Notes under the pieces: generated by a model | Told to the model about the DNA's origin: nothing | What the model saw: only the letters and a program-made list of their open reading frames with translations | The model's database searches: none | Translations under genes and position numbers: made by a program | Shown here: positions 49,630 through 58,382 of the stretch, piece by piece | Layout of the letters: every line of letters starts with the position of its first letter | Numbering within the stretch: position 1 is the stretch's first letter | Assembly: GCA_048201935.1 (NCBI GenBank) | Contig: DBFBGR010000002.1 | Span: forward strand, 134,680 to 198,679 | Direction of reading: 5' to 3' | DNA: 64,000 nt | Origin: MGBC124762 sp048201935 | Lineage (GTDB): Bacteria; Bacillota; Clostridia; Oscillospirales; Oscillospiraceae

Positions 49630-50261
49630 ATATCTTGCGCCAGTTTTTCTATATTGCCGGACTGGATGTCCTCCAGATGCCGGGCGACCTTCTCCTCCGG
49701 CCAGTCCCACCATCTCAGAGCCTCCAGTGTCTTGACGGTCTCAGGGTCAAACCGCCGGCGGATAGGCTTGGCGGGCACGCCGCCTACGATAGTATAGGGC
49801 GGCACGTCCTTGGTCACCACCGCCCGGGCGGCAATGATGGCGCCGTCACCGATGGTAACGCCCGCTAGGACCACGGCCTCGTAGCCGATCCAAACATCGT
49901 TTCCGATGACGATGTCGCCCTTGTTGTCCCAGGCCCTGGAAATATCCTCCACTGGCAGTCCCCACTCCTCGAAAAAGATGGGAAAGGGGTAGGTGGACAA
50001 GCTACCCAGGGCGTGGTTGGCGCTGTTGAACAAAAACTTCGCGCCGCAGGCGATGGAGCAGAATTTACCGATCACCAGCCGCTCATGGTTGATGGGGTAA
50101 TGATAGAGGACATTGTTACGCTGAAAATCCCTGGGGTCGTGGACAAAGTCGTCATAGATGGTATACTCCCCCACCTCGATAGAGGGGTCGGTGACGACGT
50201 TTTGCAGATAAACGGTGCTGTGCCCCTGGGAGCGGGGATATATTTTCCATTGCGGGATCAT
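49626..50261 (-). CDS. Vat/CatB-family xenobiotic acetyltransferase (left-handed beta helix)
   Basis: 211 residues of hexapeptide-repeat fold: IGKFCSIACGAKFLFNSANHALGSLSTYPF (catalytic His in NSANHAL) and GNDVWIGYEAVVLAGVTIGDGAIIAARAVVTKDVPPYTIVGGVPAKPI. It is nearest to streptogramin A O-acetyltransferases (Vat) and CatB enzymes by eye, and lacks residues that would mark a sugar or serine acetyltransferase. ATG 50261 has AAAGGAG upstream. It is the last gene of an argS operon. Resistance activity is not proven. Confidence 0.85.
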   Translation of the reverse strand: MIPQWKIYPRSQGHSTVYLQNVVTDPSIEVGEYTIYDDFVHDPRDFQRNNVLYHYPINHERLVIGKFCSIACGAKFLFNSANHALGSLSTYPFPIFFEEWGLPVEDISRAWDNKGDIVIGNDVWIGYEAVVLAGVTIGDGAIIAARAVVTKDVPPYTIVGGVPAKPIRRRFDPETVKTLEALRWWDWPEEKVARHLEDIQSGNIEKLAQDM

Positions 50262-50340
50262 CAAAAAGCTCCTTTCTCGGTGTCTAGTCTTGGACGATCC
50301 CGCATCCCACAATGCAGCGCTTCACGCATACCACCACACT

Positions 50341-50967
50341 TTATATTATTTGCTCCAGCCGACGGCAAAGCGCCTGGTAGAGCTGCCCCACGTGATACCC
50401 GTCCAGCAGACGGTGGTTCAGCTCCAGGCTCAAATGCAGTGTGGTGCGGCCCTCATGCTCCTCCCAGCGGCCCCAGGACACCCGGGGGATGGTGTCTGAG
50501 GGGTCCACGTCTCGCTCGTTGGTCAGGCCGGTAATGGGGAACCAGGGCAGGCAGGTGAAGTAGACCAGCTGGTCCGCGTCCCAAGGCCCGCTGGTGATAA
50601 ACTCCCTTTGGGCGGCAGACTTTTCCTTGGCCCGGCGGCAAAAATCCGCCAGGTCGTCCCCCGCCTCCAGGGTGACGATGTAAAAGAGGTCGCTGCCCGG
50701 CTTCAAATCGGTAAAGCTGGGCACCAGCTGGTCATGGTGAACGATGACGCCATTGCGGTCCCGGAGGTGAAATTCCTCCACTTCCTCCATGGCCTTGGTC
50801 ACCAGGAAGACCAGTGCGGCGTAAAAGGACAGATCCTGGGCCTTGACATACCGGCGCAGGGCCGTCACATCTACCGGAAAGGTCAGGCTGTAAAAGGGGT
50901 GCGACATGGGCGCGAAGAAGCGGTAGTGCTCCTCCCTGCCCCACGCGGCGCGGTCAATGACGTCCAT
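50341..50967 (-). CDS. Chloramphenicol acetyltransferase-like (CatA family) protein
   Basis: 208 residues with the CAT fold: FYSLTFPVDVTAL, SFYAALVFLVTKAMEEV, and the catalytic HxxxDG motif in LNHRLLDGYHVGQLYQAL (His and Asp kept). It resembles CatA enzymes that acetylate chloramphenicol, but several related proteins have other substrates. The ATG shares a base with the argS stop (TAATG), so it is translationally coupled to argS. A 79-base gap separates it from the Vat-type gene downstream. Confidence 0.85.
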   Translation of the reverse strand: MDVIDRAAWGREEHYRFFAPMSHPFYSLTFPVDVTALRRYVKAQDLSFYAALVFLVTKAMEEVEEFHLRDRNGVIVHHDQLVPSFTDLKPGSDLFYIVTLEAGDDLADFCRRAKEKSAAQREFITSGPWDADQLVYFTCLPWFPITGLTNERDVDPSDTIPRVSWGRWEEHEGRTTLHLSLELNHRLLDGYHVGQLYQALCRRLEQII

Positions 50968-52715
50968 TACATCTTCACCGGGGCGTCCACGCCCAGCAGC
51001 CCCAGGCAGTTGGCGATGACGCTGCGGGTGGTGTCGGCCAGCTTGAGCCGGGCCTGGGCCACGGCCTTCTCCTCGCCCTTGATGCGGTTGGCGTTGTAGA
51101 AGCGGTGGAAGTCCGCTGCCAGGCTCACCAGGTAGTGGTTGAGCTGGGAGGGGTCCAAGCTCTTGGCCGCGGCGCGGATCTCGCTGGGGTAGCGGGCCAG
51201 GGTCTTCAAAAGAGCCGCCTCCTCGGCACTGGCGAGCAGGCTCACGTCCACCTCCGCCGCCGTGGGAACGCTCAAGCCCTCCTCCGCCTCCAGCTTGGCG
51301 ATCATAGAGCAGATGCGGGCATGGGCGTACTGGACGTAGTAGACCGGGTTCTCGCTGTCCTCCCGGACCGCCAGACCCAGGTCAAAGTCCACCGGGCTGG
51401 AGGGTTTGGAGCTGTTGAAGAAGAACCGGGCGGCGTCCACACTGACCTCGTCCAAAAGGTCGTGGAGGGCGATGGCCTTGCCCGAGCGCTTGCTCATACG
51501 CACCGGCTTGCCGTCCTGGAGCAGGTTGACAAGCTGCATCAGCACGATGATGAGGCGGTGGGAGCCGTCCAGCCCCAGGCCGTCCAATGCCGCCTGGAGC
51601 CGGGCCACGTGGCCGTGATGGTCGGCGCCCCAGACGTTGATGGCGGTGTCAAAGCCTCGGTCCTGGAGCTTGTTGCGGTGGTAGGCGATGTCGGCGGCGA
51701 AGTAGGTATAAAAGCCGTTGGCCCGGCGCAGCACGTCGTCCTTCAGGTCCAGCTTGTCCACCTGCTCCTGGCTCTTGCCTTCCCGGAGATACTTCTCCTG
51801 GAGGAGCTTGGTGGTGTTGAGCCACAGCGCGCCGTCCTTTTCGTAGGTATAGCCCTTGTCGGTCAGCAGCGCCACCGTCTGGGCCACCGCGCCGCTGTCG
51901 TGGAGGGTAGATTCCAGGAACCAGGTGTCATATTCGATGCCGTATTTCAGCAGGTCGGCCTTCATCTTGGGGATGTTGCGCTCCAGGCCGAACTGGGCCA
52001 GGGCCTCCTGCCGCTTCTCCTCGCTCTCATCCGCCAAGCCGTCCCCGAACTCCGCACGGTAGGCGGCGGCCAGCTCCCGGATATCCTCGCCCTGGTAGCC
52101 GTCCTCGGGGAATTCCACCGCGTCCTCGCCGCGGATGAGCTGCAGATAGCGGCAGTCGATGGACTTGGCGAACTTGGCAATCTGGTTGCCCGCGTCGTTG
52201 ACGTAGAACTCCCGCTCTACCTCGCAGCCCAGCCGGTCCAGGATGGCGGCCAGGGTATCGCCCAAAACGCCGCCCCGGGCGTTGCCCATGTGCATGGGCC
52301 CAGTGGGGTTGGCGGAGACGAACTCCACCATCACTTTCTGGCTCTTGCCCGCGTCGCTGCGGCCATAGTCCTTCCCTTCGGCCTCGATGGCGCCCAGGAC
52401 CTGGGCAAACCACCGCTGGCCCAGGGTGAAGTTCAAAAAGCCCGGCCCGGCAATGTCCACCTTGGAAAAATAGGTGTCCGTCAGGTCCATCTCATCCACC
52501 AGGGTCTGGGCGATCTGGCGGGGATTCATGCCCAGGGGCTTGGCGGCGGCCAGGGCAAAAGAGGTGGCCCAGTCGCCGTTCTTGGCGTCCTTGGGCACCT
52601 CGATCTGTCCGGCCACAGCCTGTCCACCGGGCAGCTTGCCCGCCTGGGCGGCCTTTTCATAGGCGGCCTGGGTCAGAGCCTCGATCTGGCTCTTGGCCGC
52701 GTCCATCATGTTCAT
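50967..52715 (-). CDS. argS: Arginyl-tRNA synthetase
   Basis: 582-residue class I synthetase. N-terminal Add-1 domain (about 1-90), catalytic domain with HIGH motif FVSANPTGPMHMGNARG near 120 and KMSKS-like RMSKRSGKAI near 380, and the C-terminal anticodon-binding domain. ATG 52715 has GAGGTG upstream; nearby alternative ATGs change only the first residues. It follows the DUF1934 gene by 28 bases, as in Bacillus (ywiB-argS), and is followed by two drug-type acetyltransferases. Confidence 0.95.
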   Translation of the reverse strand: MNMMDAAKSQIEALTQAAYEKAAQAGKLPGGQAVAGQIEVPKDAKNGDWATSFALAAAKPLGMNPRQIAQTLVDEMDLTDTYFSKVDIAGPGFLNFTLGQRWFAQVLGAIEAEGKDYGRSDAGKSQKVMVEFVSANPTGPMHMGNARGGVLGDTLAAILDRLGCEVEREFYVNDAGNQIAKFAKSIDCRYLQLIRGEDAVEFPEDGYQGEDIRELAAAYRAEFGDGLADESEEKRQEALAQFGLERNIPKMKADLLKYGIEYDTWFLESTLHDSGAVAQTVALLTDKGYTYEKDGALWLNTTKLLQEKYLREGKSQEQVDKLDLKDDVLRRANGFYTYFAADIAYHRNKLQDRGFDTAINVWGADHHGHVARLQAALDGLGLDGSHRLIIVLMQLVNLLQDGKPVRMSKRSGKAIALHDLLDEVSVDAARFFFNSSKPSSPVDFDLGLAVREDSENPVYYVQYAHARICSMIAKLEAEEGLSVPTAAEVDVSLLASAEEAALLKTLARYPSEIRAAAKSLDPSQLNHYLVSLAADFHRFYNANRIKGEEKAVAQARLKLADTTRSVIANCLGLLGVDAPVKM

Positions 52716-52743
52716 GTTCGGCACCTCGCTTATCTCTTTCTCG

Positions 52744-53190
52744 CTACTGGGGAAGGCGTCCGGGCCCGGCCCGGCGCACGTTGATGTGGAACATATTCTG
52801 CCCGGCCTGACCGTGCTCGATCTCCAGGGCGTAGTAGATGGTCACGTCGCCGCCCCGGCTGTCCAGGGAGGAGCGCATCTTTCGTGTATTGATGCCTACG
52901 GAGAGCGCGCCATAGGGCGTGTCGTACATGGACAGGTGGCGCCGGCCCTCCTCAAAGACCATTTGGGAGTTCACCGAACCCACCCGCTGCAGCGTCACCC
53001 GCCGGGGCTCCACCTGGATGGTGGTAAGGGTCCCCTCCAGCCCGGTGACCTCGCTCTCTTGGTAGGAGAGGGTGATGCCCTCGCCGCCGTGGTCCTCCAG
53101 CTTGCCCTCGGTGACCAGCTCAATGACCTCCGGTGGGCTCTGGGGGAAGGATTGCTTGCCCTTGATGGAGATGATAACGTCGTGCTCCAC
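52744..53190 (-). CDS. DUF1934 (YwiB-like) beta-barrel protein
   Basis: 148 residues predicted as a small calycin-like barrel, with the family pattern DVIISIKGKQ, GKLEDHGGEGITLSYQESEVTGL and GALSVGINTRKM. Position before argS is conserved in Firmicutes (ywiB in Bacillus). Function is unknown. Start GTG 53190 has GGGAGG about 9 bases upstream. Its promoter is at 53230-53258. Confidence 0.88.
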   Translation of the reverse strand: MEHDVIISIKGKQSFPQSPPEVIELVTEGKLEDHGGEGITLSYQESEVTGLEGTLTTIQVEPRRVTLQRVGSVNSQMVFEEGRRHLSMYDTPYGALSVGINTRKMRSSLDSRGGDVTIYYALEIEHGQAGQNMFHINVRRAGPGRLPQ

Positions 53191-53229
53191 CGGTCTCGGC
53201 CTCCCTTTGCTCCAAAGTCATTCCAGGGG

Positions 53230-53258
53230 ATTATACCTTGAAAAAAAGGAAATGTAAA
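53230..53258 (-). promoter_or_regulatory. Promoter of DUF1934-argS-acetyltransferase operon
   Basis: Minus strand TTTACA (53253-53258), 17-base spacer, TATAAT (53230-53235). It lies between murI and DUF1934, so the operon is expressed separately from murI. Confidence 0.8.
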
Positions 53259-53300
53259 GAGGGGAAGATCAAGAAGTTTTGTCGTCTCCCGGGCTTGGCA

Positions 53301-54116
53301 TCAATACGCCTCGATGGCGATCTGCCGGGCCTGGCCCTGGATGTCCTCGCCCAGGAAGATGGAGGCCAGCGCGCCAAAGTCGGCGGCGCTGTCGCTGGCA
53401 AAGTAGCGGTGAACGCCGCCGCTTTCTTTGCCGCAGGTCATGTCCCGCTCCTCCAAAAGCCGGGCCACCGTGTCCACGCAGGCCGCTCCCGAGCTGATAA
53501 GAGTCACCTCGGGGCCCAGATAGGCCCCGATGGCCTCGGCCAGCAGCGGATAGTGGGTGCAGCCCAGCACCAAAGTGTCCACGCCGGCCTCCTTCATAGG
53601 GGCTATGTACTCCTCCACCAGCAGCTCCACCAGCGGGTCGCCGCTCTGGTAGCGACCATTCTCTACCAAGGGTACGAACAGCGGACAGGCCCGGGAGGTG
53701 ACCTGAGCCGACGGCATCAACTGCCGCAGAGTCCTCTCATAAGCGCCGTTGGCAATGGCGGTCTTGGTGCCCACCAATCCAATGCGGCCAGTCTTGGTAG
53801 CTGCCACGGCGGCCTGGGCGGCGGGCTCCACCACGCCGATGACGGGCAGAGGGTTCTCCCGGGCCAGCACCTCCAGCGCGGTGGTGGACACCGTGCCGCA
53901 GGCGATGACGATGGCCTTGGGGTCAAAGGTCCGCAAAAAGGCCACGTCCTGGCGAGCGTATTTGACAATGGTCTCGGCTCCCTTGCTGCCATAGGGCACC
54001 CGGCCTGTATCTCCAAAGTAGACGATATCCTCGCCGGGCAGGCGACGGATGAGCTCACGTACCGTGGTGAGCCCACCCATGCCGGAATCAAACACTCCAA
54101 TGGCCCGCGTGTCCAT
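53301..54116 (-). CDS. murI: Glutamate racemase
   Basis: 271 residues; makes D-glutamate for peptidoglycan. IGVFDSGMGGLTTV with catalytic-site Asp/Ser, VPYGSKG, a first catalytic Cys in IVIACGTVSTTAL and the second in LVLGCTHYPLL. The usual ACNTAS motif has Gly in place of Asn here. ATG 54116 has GAGGAGGGA upstream. Divergent from dinB across a 155-base gap. Confidence 0.93.
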   Translation of the reverse strand: MDTRAIGVFDSGMGGLTTVRELIRRLPGEDIVYFGDTGRVPYGSKGAETIVKYARQDVAFLRTFDPKAIVIACGTVSTTALEVLARENPLPVIGVVEPAAQAAVAATKTGRIGLVGTKTAIANGAYERTLRQLMPSAQVTSRACPLFVPLVENGRYQSGDPLVELLVEEYIAPMKEAGVDTLVLGCTHYPLLAEAIGAYLGPEVTLISSGAACVDTVARLLEERDMTCGKESGGVHRYFASDSAADFGALASIFLGEDIQGQARQIAIEAY

Positions 54117-54197
54117 GGCCTTCCCTCCTCGATGGTTACGTACTACCTCTTATCATATGACACTTTGCCACGAATAACAAGGGGTAATTTTCATTTT

Positions 54198-54211
54198 AGA
54201 ACAAGTGTTTG
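54198..54211 (+). promoter_or_regulatory. LexA (SOS) box candidate upstream of dinB
   Basis: AGAACAAGTGTTTG matches 13 of 14 positions of the Firmicutes SOS consensus CGAACRNRYGTTYG; only the first base differs. It overlaps the -35 of the dinB promoter, where a repressor would block transcription. Confidence 0.7.
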
Positions 54212-54237
54212 ACAACGTCTTTGAGGTGTGGTATACT
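54209..54237 (+). promoter_or_regulatory. Promoter of dinB
   Basis: TTGACA (54209-54214), exact 17-base spacer, TATACT (54232-54237), about 35 bases before the GTG start. Confidence 0.9.
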
Positions 54238-54271
54238 AAAGGCAAACCTACACGGCAAGGAGGCGAAGGGC

Positions 54272-55489
54272 GTGGAACGGACCATTTTGCACTGCGATCT
54301 GAACTGCTTTTTTGCCTCGGTGGAGCTGCTGGACCATCCCGAGCTTCGCCATCTGCCTGTGGCCGTCTGCGGCGACCCCACCAGCCGCCACGGCATCATC
54401 CTGGCCAAAAACGAGCCCGCCAAGGCCTTTGGTGTTCAGACCGCCGAGACCATCTGGCAGGCCCGGCGCAAGTGCCCGGACCTGGTGTTGCTGCCGCCCC
54501 ACCACCGGCTGTACCGGGACCTCTCCCGCCAGGTCAACGCCATCTACCAAGAGTACACCGACCGGGTGGAGCCCTTCGGCGTGGATGAGAGCTGGCTGGA
54601 TGTCACCGGGGCCCTCCATCTCTTCGGCGGCGATGGCCGGGCTCTGGCCGACGAGCTGCGGCGGCGGCTCCGGGAGGAACTGGGCCTCACCATCTCGGTG
54701 GGGGTGTCCTACAACAAGGTCTTCGCCAAGCTGGGCAGCGACTACAAAAAGCCCGACGCCACCACCGTCATCACGCCCCAGGACATGGAGCGCCTGGTCT
54801 GGCCCCTGCCTGTAGGGGCCATGCTCTTTGTGGGCCAGGCTACCCGGCGGACGCTGGAGCCCTACGGCGTGAAGACCATCGGCGACCTGGCCCGGTTTGA
54901 GCCCCAGTCCCTGGAGGCCCTTCTGGGCAAGCTGGGCACGCAGCTCCACCGCTACGCCAATGGCCTGGACGACGAGCCCGTGGCCCGAGCGGGCAGTTGG
55001 ACGCCGCCAAAATCCGTGGGCAACGGCTCCACCTTCCCCAAAAATCTTACCACTTGGGACCAGGTCAAGGCGGGCGCGGCCCTGCTGTGCGACGGCGTGG
55101 CCACCGAGCTTCGAAAAAACGCCATGGTGTGCCGCACCCTCCAGCTCACCCTCCGGGACCCCAAATTCCGGGATATCTGCCGCCAGCGGCCTCTGCCCCG
55201 GCCCAGTCAATACGCCCGGGAGCTGACCGCCGCCGCCCTGGACATCCTGCAAGACATCTGGAAGCCGGGCAGCCCCATCCGGGCGCTTACCGTGACGGCC
55301 CAAAATCTGGTCCCCCAGGAGGAGGGCTGGCAGCAGATGGACCTGTTCGCCGGGCCGGAGGAGGACCCCCAGCGGCAAAAGCAGGCCCATTTGGAAACGG
55401 CCATGGACGCCATCCGGGAAAAGCTGGGCAAAAAGGCCATCGGCTTCTCCGGCTTGGTGGACGCGGACGCTCAGAGCCATGAGCTATAA
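54272..55489 (+). CDS. dinB: DNA polymerase IV (DinB/UmuC family)
   Basis: 405-residue Y-family translesion polymerase. Catalytic motifs HCDLNCFFASVE (first Asp) and GVDESWLDVTG (Asp-Glu) are intact; the little-finger domain spans about 235-340. A near-C-terminal QMDLF, the beta-clamp binding pentapeptide, is at about 360-365. GTG 54272 has AAGGAGG 8 bases upstream; the open frame to 54209 is promoter. Its promoter overlaps a LexA-like box, so it is probably SOS-induced. Confidence 0.95.
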   Translation: MERTILHCDLNCFFASVELLDHPELRHLPVAVCGDPTSRHGIILAKNEPAKAFGVQTAETIWQARRKCPDLVLLPPHHRLYRDLSRQVNAIYQEYTDRVEPFGVDESWLDVTGALHLFGGDGRALADELRRRLREELGLTISVGVSYNKVFAKLGSDYKKPDATTVITPQDMERLVWPLPVGAMLFVGQATRRTLEPYGVKTIGDLARFEPQSLEALLGKLGTQLHRYANGLDDEPVARAGSWTPPKSVGNGSTFPKNLTTWDQVKAGAALLCDGVATELRKNAMVCRTLQLTLRDPKFRDICRQRPLPRPSQYARELTAAALDILQDIWKPGSPIRALTVTAQNLVPQEEGWQQMDLFAGPEEDPQRQKQAHLETAMDAIREKLGKKAIGFSGLVDADAQSHEL

Positions 55490-55495
55490 ATAAAA

Positions 55496-55530
55496 AACCG
55501 GGCGAGAAAGGCTCTCGCCCGGCCTTTTTT
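55496..55530. terminator. Terminator between dinB and the threonine aldolase gene
   Basis: Exact stem CCGGGCGAGA (55498-55507) / TCTCGCCCGG (55513-55522), 5-base loop, with A run before and CCTTTTTT after, so it can end transcription in both directions. Confidence 0.93.
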
Positions 55531-56558
55531 CACTGTTTGTCCGGCAGCACCGCCAGCAGCGCGTCCACGTCGGTCTCGGTGGTGGTAAAGCAGGTGACGA
55601 ATCGAACGGCGGTCTCCTGGTCGCTGGGTTCGCTCCAGACCTCATAGGTACAGACCCGGTCCAGGGTGGACAGTAGCGCCCTGGGCACGATGGGGAAGAT
55701 CTGGTTGGTGGTGGTGTGGTTCACCATGGCGTAGCCCTTAGCCTCCAGGCCCGCCTGGAGCCGCTGGGCCATGGCGTTGGCGTGGCGGGCCATATCCCAG
55801 TAAAGGCCCTTTTCCAGCAGGGCCTGGAACTGGACCCCCAGTAGCCAACCCTTGGCCAGCACCGCGCCGCGCTGCTTTTTGACGCGGAAGAACTCCCGCT
55901 GGAGCTCGGGCTTGACGATGACCAGAGCCTCGCCCATCAGTGCGCCATTCTTCGTGCCGCCGATGTAGAACACGTCGCACAGCCGGGCCAGGTCGGGCAG
56001 GGTCACGTCGTTGTCCACGGCGGTCAGCGCCGAGCCAAGCCGCGCGCCATCCAGAAACAGCAGCAGACCGTTTTCCCGGCAGCACGCGGAAAGGGCCTCC
56101 AGCTCGGCCAGGGTGTAGACGCCGCCGGTCTCGGTGGCGTTGGAGATGTAGACCATGGCGGCCTTGGCCACATGGGGGTCGGCGCACAGCTTGACCACCG
56201 GGGCGATGGCCTCCGGAGTCACCTTGCCTTCAGGGCCAGTGGGCACCTGAAAGAGCTTGTGGCCGGTGGCCTCCACCGCGCCGCCCTCGTGGCCGTTGAT
56301 GTGGCCGCTCTGGGCACAGATCACACCCTCCCAGGGCCGCAAAAAGGCGGCGATGACGGTAAAGTTGGCCTGGGTGCCGCCGATGAGGAACTGCACGTCG
56401 GCCTGGGGCGCTTGGCAAAGCTCCCGGATCAGATCGGCGCACCGGGCGCAGTAGTCGTCCGCGCCGTAACCCACATTTCCCTCCAGATTGGTGGCGGAAA
56501 GGGCCGCTAAAACCTCCGGATGCGCACCCATACAGTAGTCATTTCGGAACTGAAGCAT
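55530..56558 (-). CDS. Low-specificity threonine aldolase / beta-eliminating lyase
   Basis: 342-residue PLP enzyme of the aspartate aminotransferase fold type I. PLP Lys in YIGGTKNGALMGEA near residue 205, substrate/PLP residues in LLLFLDGARLGSAL and AQSGHINGHEGGAVEATGHK. It splits threonine or allo-threonine to glycine and acetaldehyde. ATG 56558 has AAAGGAG about 11 bases upstream. The stop lies inside the terminator shared with dinB. glnS ends 75 bases upstream. Confidence 0.92.
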   Translation of the reverse strand: MLQFRNDYCMGAHPEVLAALSATNLEGNVGYGADDYCARCADLIRELCQAPQADVQFLIGGTQANFTVIAAFLRPWEGVICAQSGHINGHEGGAVEATGHKLFQVPTGPEGKVTPEAIAPVVKLCADPHVAKAAMVYISNATETGGVYTLAELEALSACCRENGLLLFLDGARLGSALTAVDNDVTLPDLARLCDVFYIGGTKNGALMGEALVIVKPELQREFFRVKKQRGAVLAKGWLLGVQFQALLEKGLYWDMARHANAMAQRLQAGLEAKGYAMVNHTTTNQIFPIVPRALLSTLDRVCTYEVWSEPSDQETAVRFVTCFTTTETDVDALLAVLPDKQ

Positions 56559-56588
56559 GACAAGGTATTCTCCTTTACATATATTGAA

Positions 56589-56618
56589 CAGCCCGGCCTT
56601 GCGCGCAAGGCCGAGCTG
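56589..56618 (-). other. GC-rich hairpin between glnS and the threonine aldolase gene
   Basis: Palindrome GGCCTTGCGCGCAAGGCC flanked by CAGC / GCTG. No T run follows on the minus strand, so it is a weak terminator or a processing/stability element. Confidence 0.5.
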
Positions 56619-56633
56619 TAAAGTGAACAGGCT

Positions 56634-58319
56634 TTACAGTTTGAAGCTGTCCTTCAGGCTCACCGCCCGGTTGAAGACCAGATGGCCCGGCTTGGAGTCC
56701 CGGCTGTCGGCGCAGAAATAGCCCTGGCGCATGAACTGGAAGCGGTCGCTGGCCTTTGCGTCGGCCAGGCTGGCCTCCACCTTGCTGCCCGAGAGCACCT
56801 CCAGGGAAGCGGGGTTCAGGCAGTCCAGGAAGTTCTTGTCCCCAGCGTCGGGGTCGGGGTCGGAGAACAGGTTGTCGTAGAGCCGGATCTCCGCGTCCAG
56901 GGCGGTGGCGGCATCCACCCAGTGAAGGGTGGCCCCCTTCACCTTCCGCCCGTCGGCGGGGTCGCCGCCGGTGCTGTCGGGGTCGTATTCGCAATTGATC
57001 TGGGTCACATTCCCCTGCTCGTCGGTCTCGTAGCCCACGCAGCGGATAAGGTAGGCCCCCTTCAGCCGACACTCGGGCCCGCCGGGATAGAGCCGTTTAT
57101 ACTTGGGCACCGGCTCGGGCAGGAAGTCCTCCGCCTCCACCCAGAGCTCCCGGGAGAAGGACACCTTGCGGGTACCGGCCTCGGGCTTGCCGGGGATGTT
57201 CTCCACCTCGAAGGCCTCACTCCTGTCGGCGGGATAATTGGTAATGACCAGCTTGACAGGCCGCAGGACCGCCATCACACGCTGGGCGTGCTCGTTCAAG
57301 TCCTCGCGCAAACAGTGCTCCAAAAAGCCAAATTCTACCGTAGAGGCCGCCTTGGACACGCCGTTTCGCTCGGAAAAGGCCCGGATGGCGGCGGGGGTAT
57401 AGCCCCGGCGGCGCAGGCCGCAGATGGTGGGCATCCGGGGGTCGTCCCAGCCCGAGACCCGGCCCTCCTCCACCAACTGACGGAGCTTGCGCTTAGACAT
57501 GACGGTGTAGTTGATACCCAGGCGGGCGAACTCGATCTGCCGGGGCTTGTGGTACGGGAGGGTGATGTTGTCCACCACCCAGTCGTAGAGGGGCCGGTGG
57601 TCCTCAAACTCCAAGGTACACAGCGAGTGGGTGATGCCCTCCAGAGCGTCCTCAATGGGGTGGGCAAAGTCGTACATGGGGTAGATGCACCACTTGTCCC
57701 CGGTGTTGTGGTGGCGCATATGGTTGATGCGGTAGATGACAGGGTCGCGCATATTGAAGTTGCCGCTGGCCAGGTCGATCTTGGCCCGGAGGGTATACTT
57801 GCCGTTGGGGAACTCCCCCGCCCGCATCCGGGCAAAGAGGTCCAGGGACTCCTCGATGGGCCGGTCCCGCCAGGGAGAGCGGGCAGGCGTGGACACATCG
57901 CCCCGGTACTCCTTGAACTCCTCGGGGGTCAGCTCACAGACGTAGGCCAGGCCCTTTTTGATGAGCTCCACGGCGAAGTCGTACATCTGCTCAAAGTAGT
58001 CCGAGGCGTAGAAGAAGCGGTCGCCCCAGTCGTAGCCCAGCCAGTGGATGTCCTCTTGGATGGCATCGACGAACTCCTCGTCCTCCTTGGTGGGGTTAGT
58101 GTCGTCCATGCGGAGGTTGCACACCCCGCCGTACTTCTCCGCCGTGCCGAAGTCCACAAAGATGGCCTTGGCGTGGCCGATGTGGAGGTAGCCGTTGGGC
58201 TCAGGCGGGAAGCGGGTGTGGACCTGCATCCTCTCGCACCGGCCGCCGGGGGCCAGCTCCTGGTCAATAAAATCGTGGATAAAATTCTGGGACATCCCGG
58301 TGTTCAGCTCCTCCGGCAT
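56634..58319 (-). CDS. glnS: Glutaminyl-tRNA synthetase
   Basis: 561-residue class I synthetase charging tRNA-Gln directly. HIGH motif RFPPEPNGYLHIGHAKAI near residue 40, GlnRS-specific MRDPVIYRINHMRHHNTGDKW, KMSKS-like VMSKRKLRQLV, and the two C-terminal beta-barrel domains. ATG 58319 has GAGGAG 9 bases upstream. Most Firmicutes use GluRS plus GatCAB instead, so its presence points to an ancestral transfer seen in several clostridia. Own promoter with a 5'-end hairpin. Confidence 0.95.
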   Translation of the reverse strand: MPEELNTGMSQNFIHDFIDQELAPGGRCERMQVHTRFPPEPNGYLHIGHAKAIFVDFGTAEKYGGVCNLRMDDTNPTKEDEEFVDAIQEDIHWLGYDWGDRFFYASDYFEQMYDFAVELIKKGLAYVCELTPEEFKEYRGDVSTPARSPWRDRPIEESLDLFARMRAGEFPNGKYTLRAKIDLASGNFNMRDPVIYRINHMRHHNTGDKWCIYPMYDFAHPIEDALEGITHSLCTLEFEDHRPLYDWVVDNITLPYHKPRQIEFARLGINYTVMSKRKLRQLVEEGRVSGWDDPRMPTICGLRRRGYTPAAIRAFSERNGVSKAASTVEFGFLEHCLREDLNEHAQRVMAVLRPVKLVITNYPADRSEAFEVENIPGKPEAGTRKVSFSRELWVEAEDFLPEPVPKYKRLYPGGPECRLKGAYLIRCVGYETDEQGNVTQINCEYDPDSTGGDPADGRKVKGATLHWVDAATALDAEIRLYDNLFSDPDPDAGDKNFLDCLNPASLEVLSGSKVEASLADAKASDRFQFMRQGYFCADSRDSKPGHLVFNRAVSLKDSFKL

Positions 58320-58342
58320 ATGTCTCAACTCCTCGCTCAAGA

Positions 58343-58382
58343 AAAATATACAAGCTACCGCAGTCGGTAGCTTGTATATTTT
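58343..58382 (-). promoter_or_regulatory. 5'-end hairpin / dyad in the glnS leader
   Basis: 18-base exact arms (58343-58360 and 58365-58382), loop of 4, core AAGCTACCG / CGGTAGCTT. It starts within the -10 and spans the expected transcription start, so the mRNA would begin with the hairpin followed by a U-rich stretch just before the ribosome site. Confidence 0.7.
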
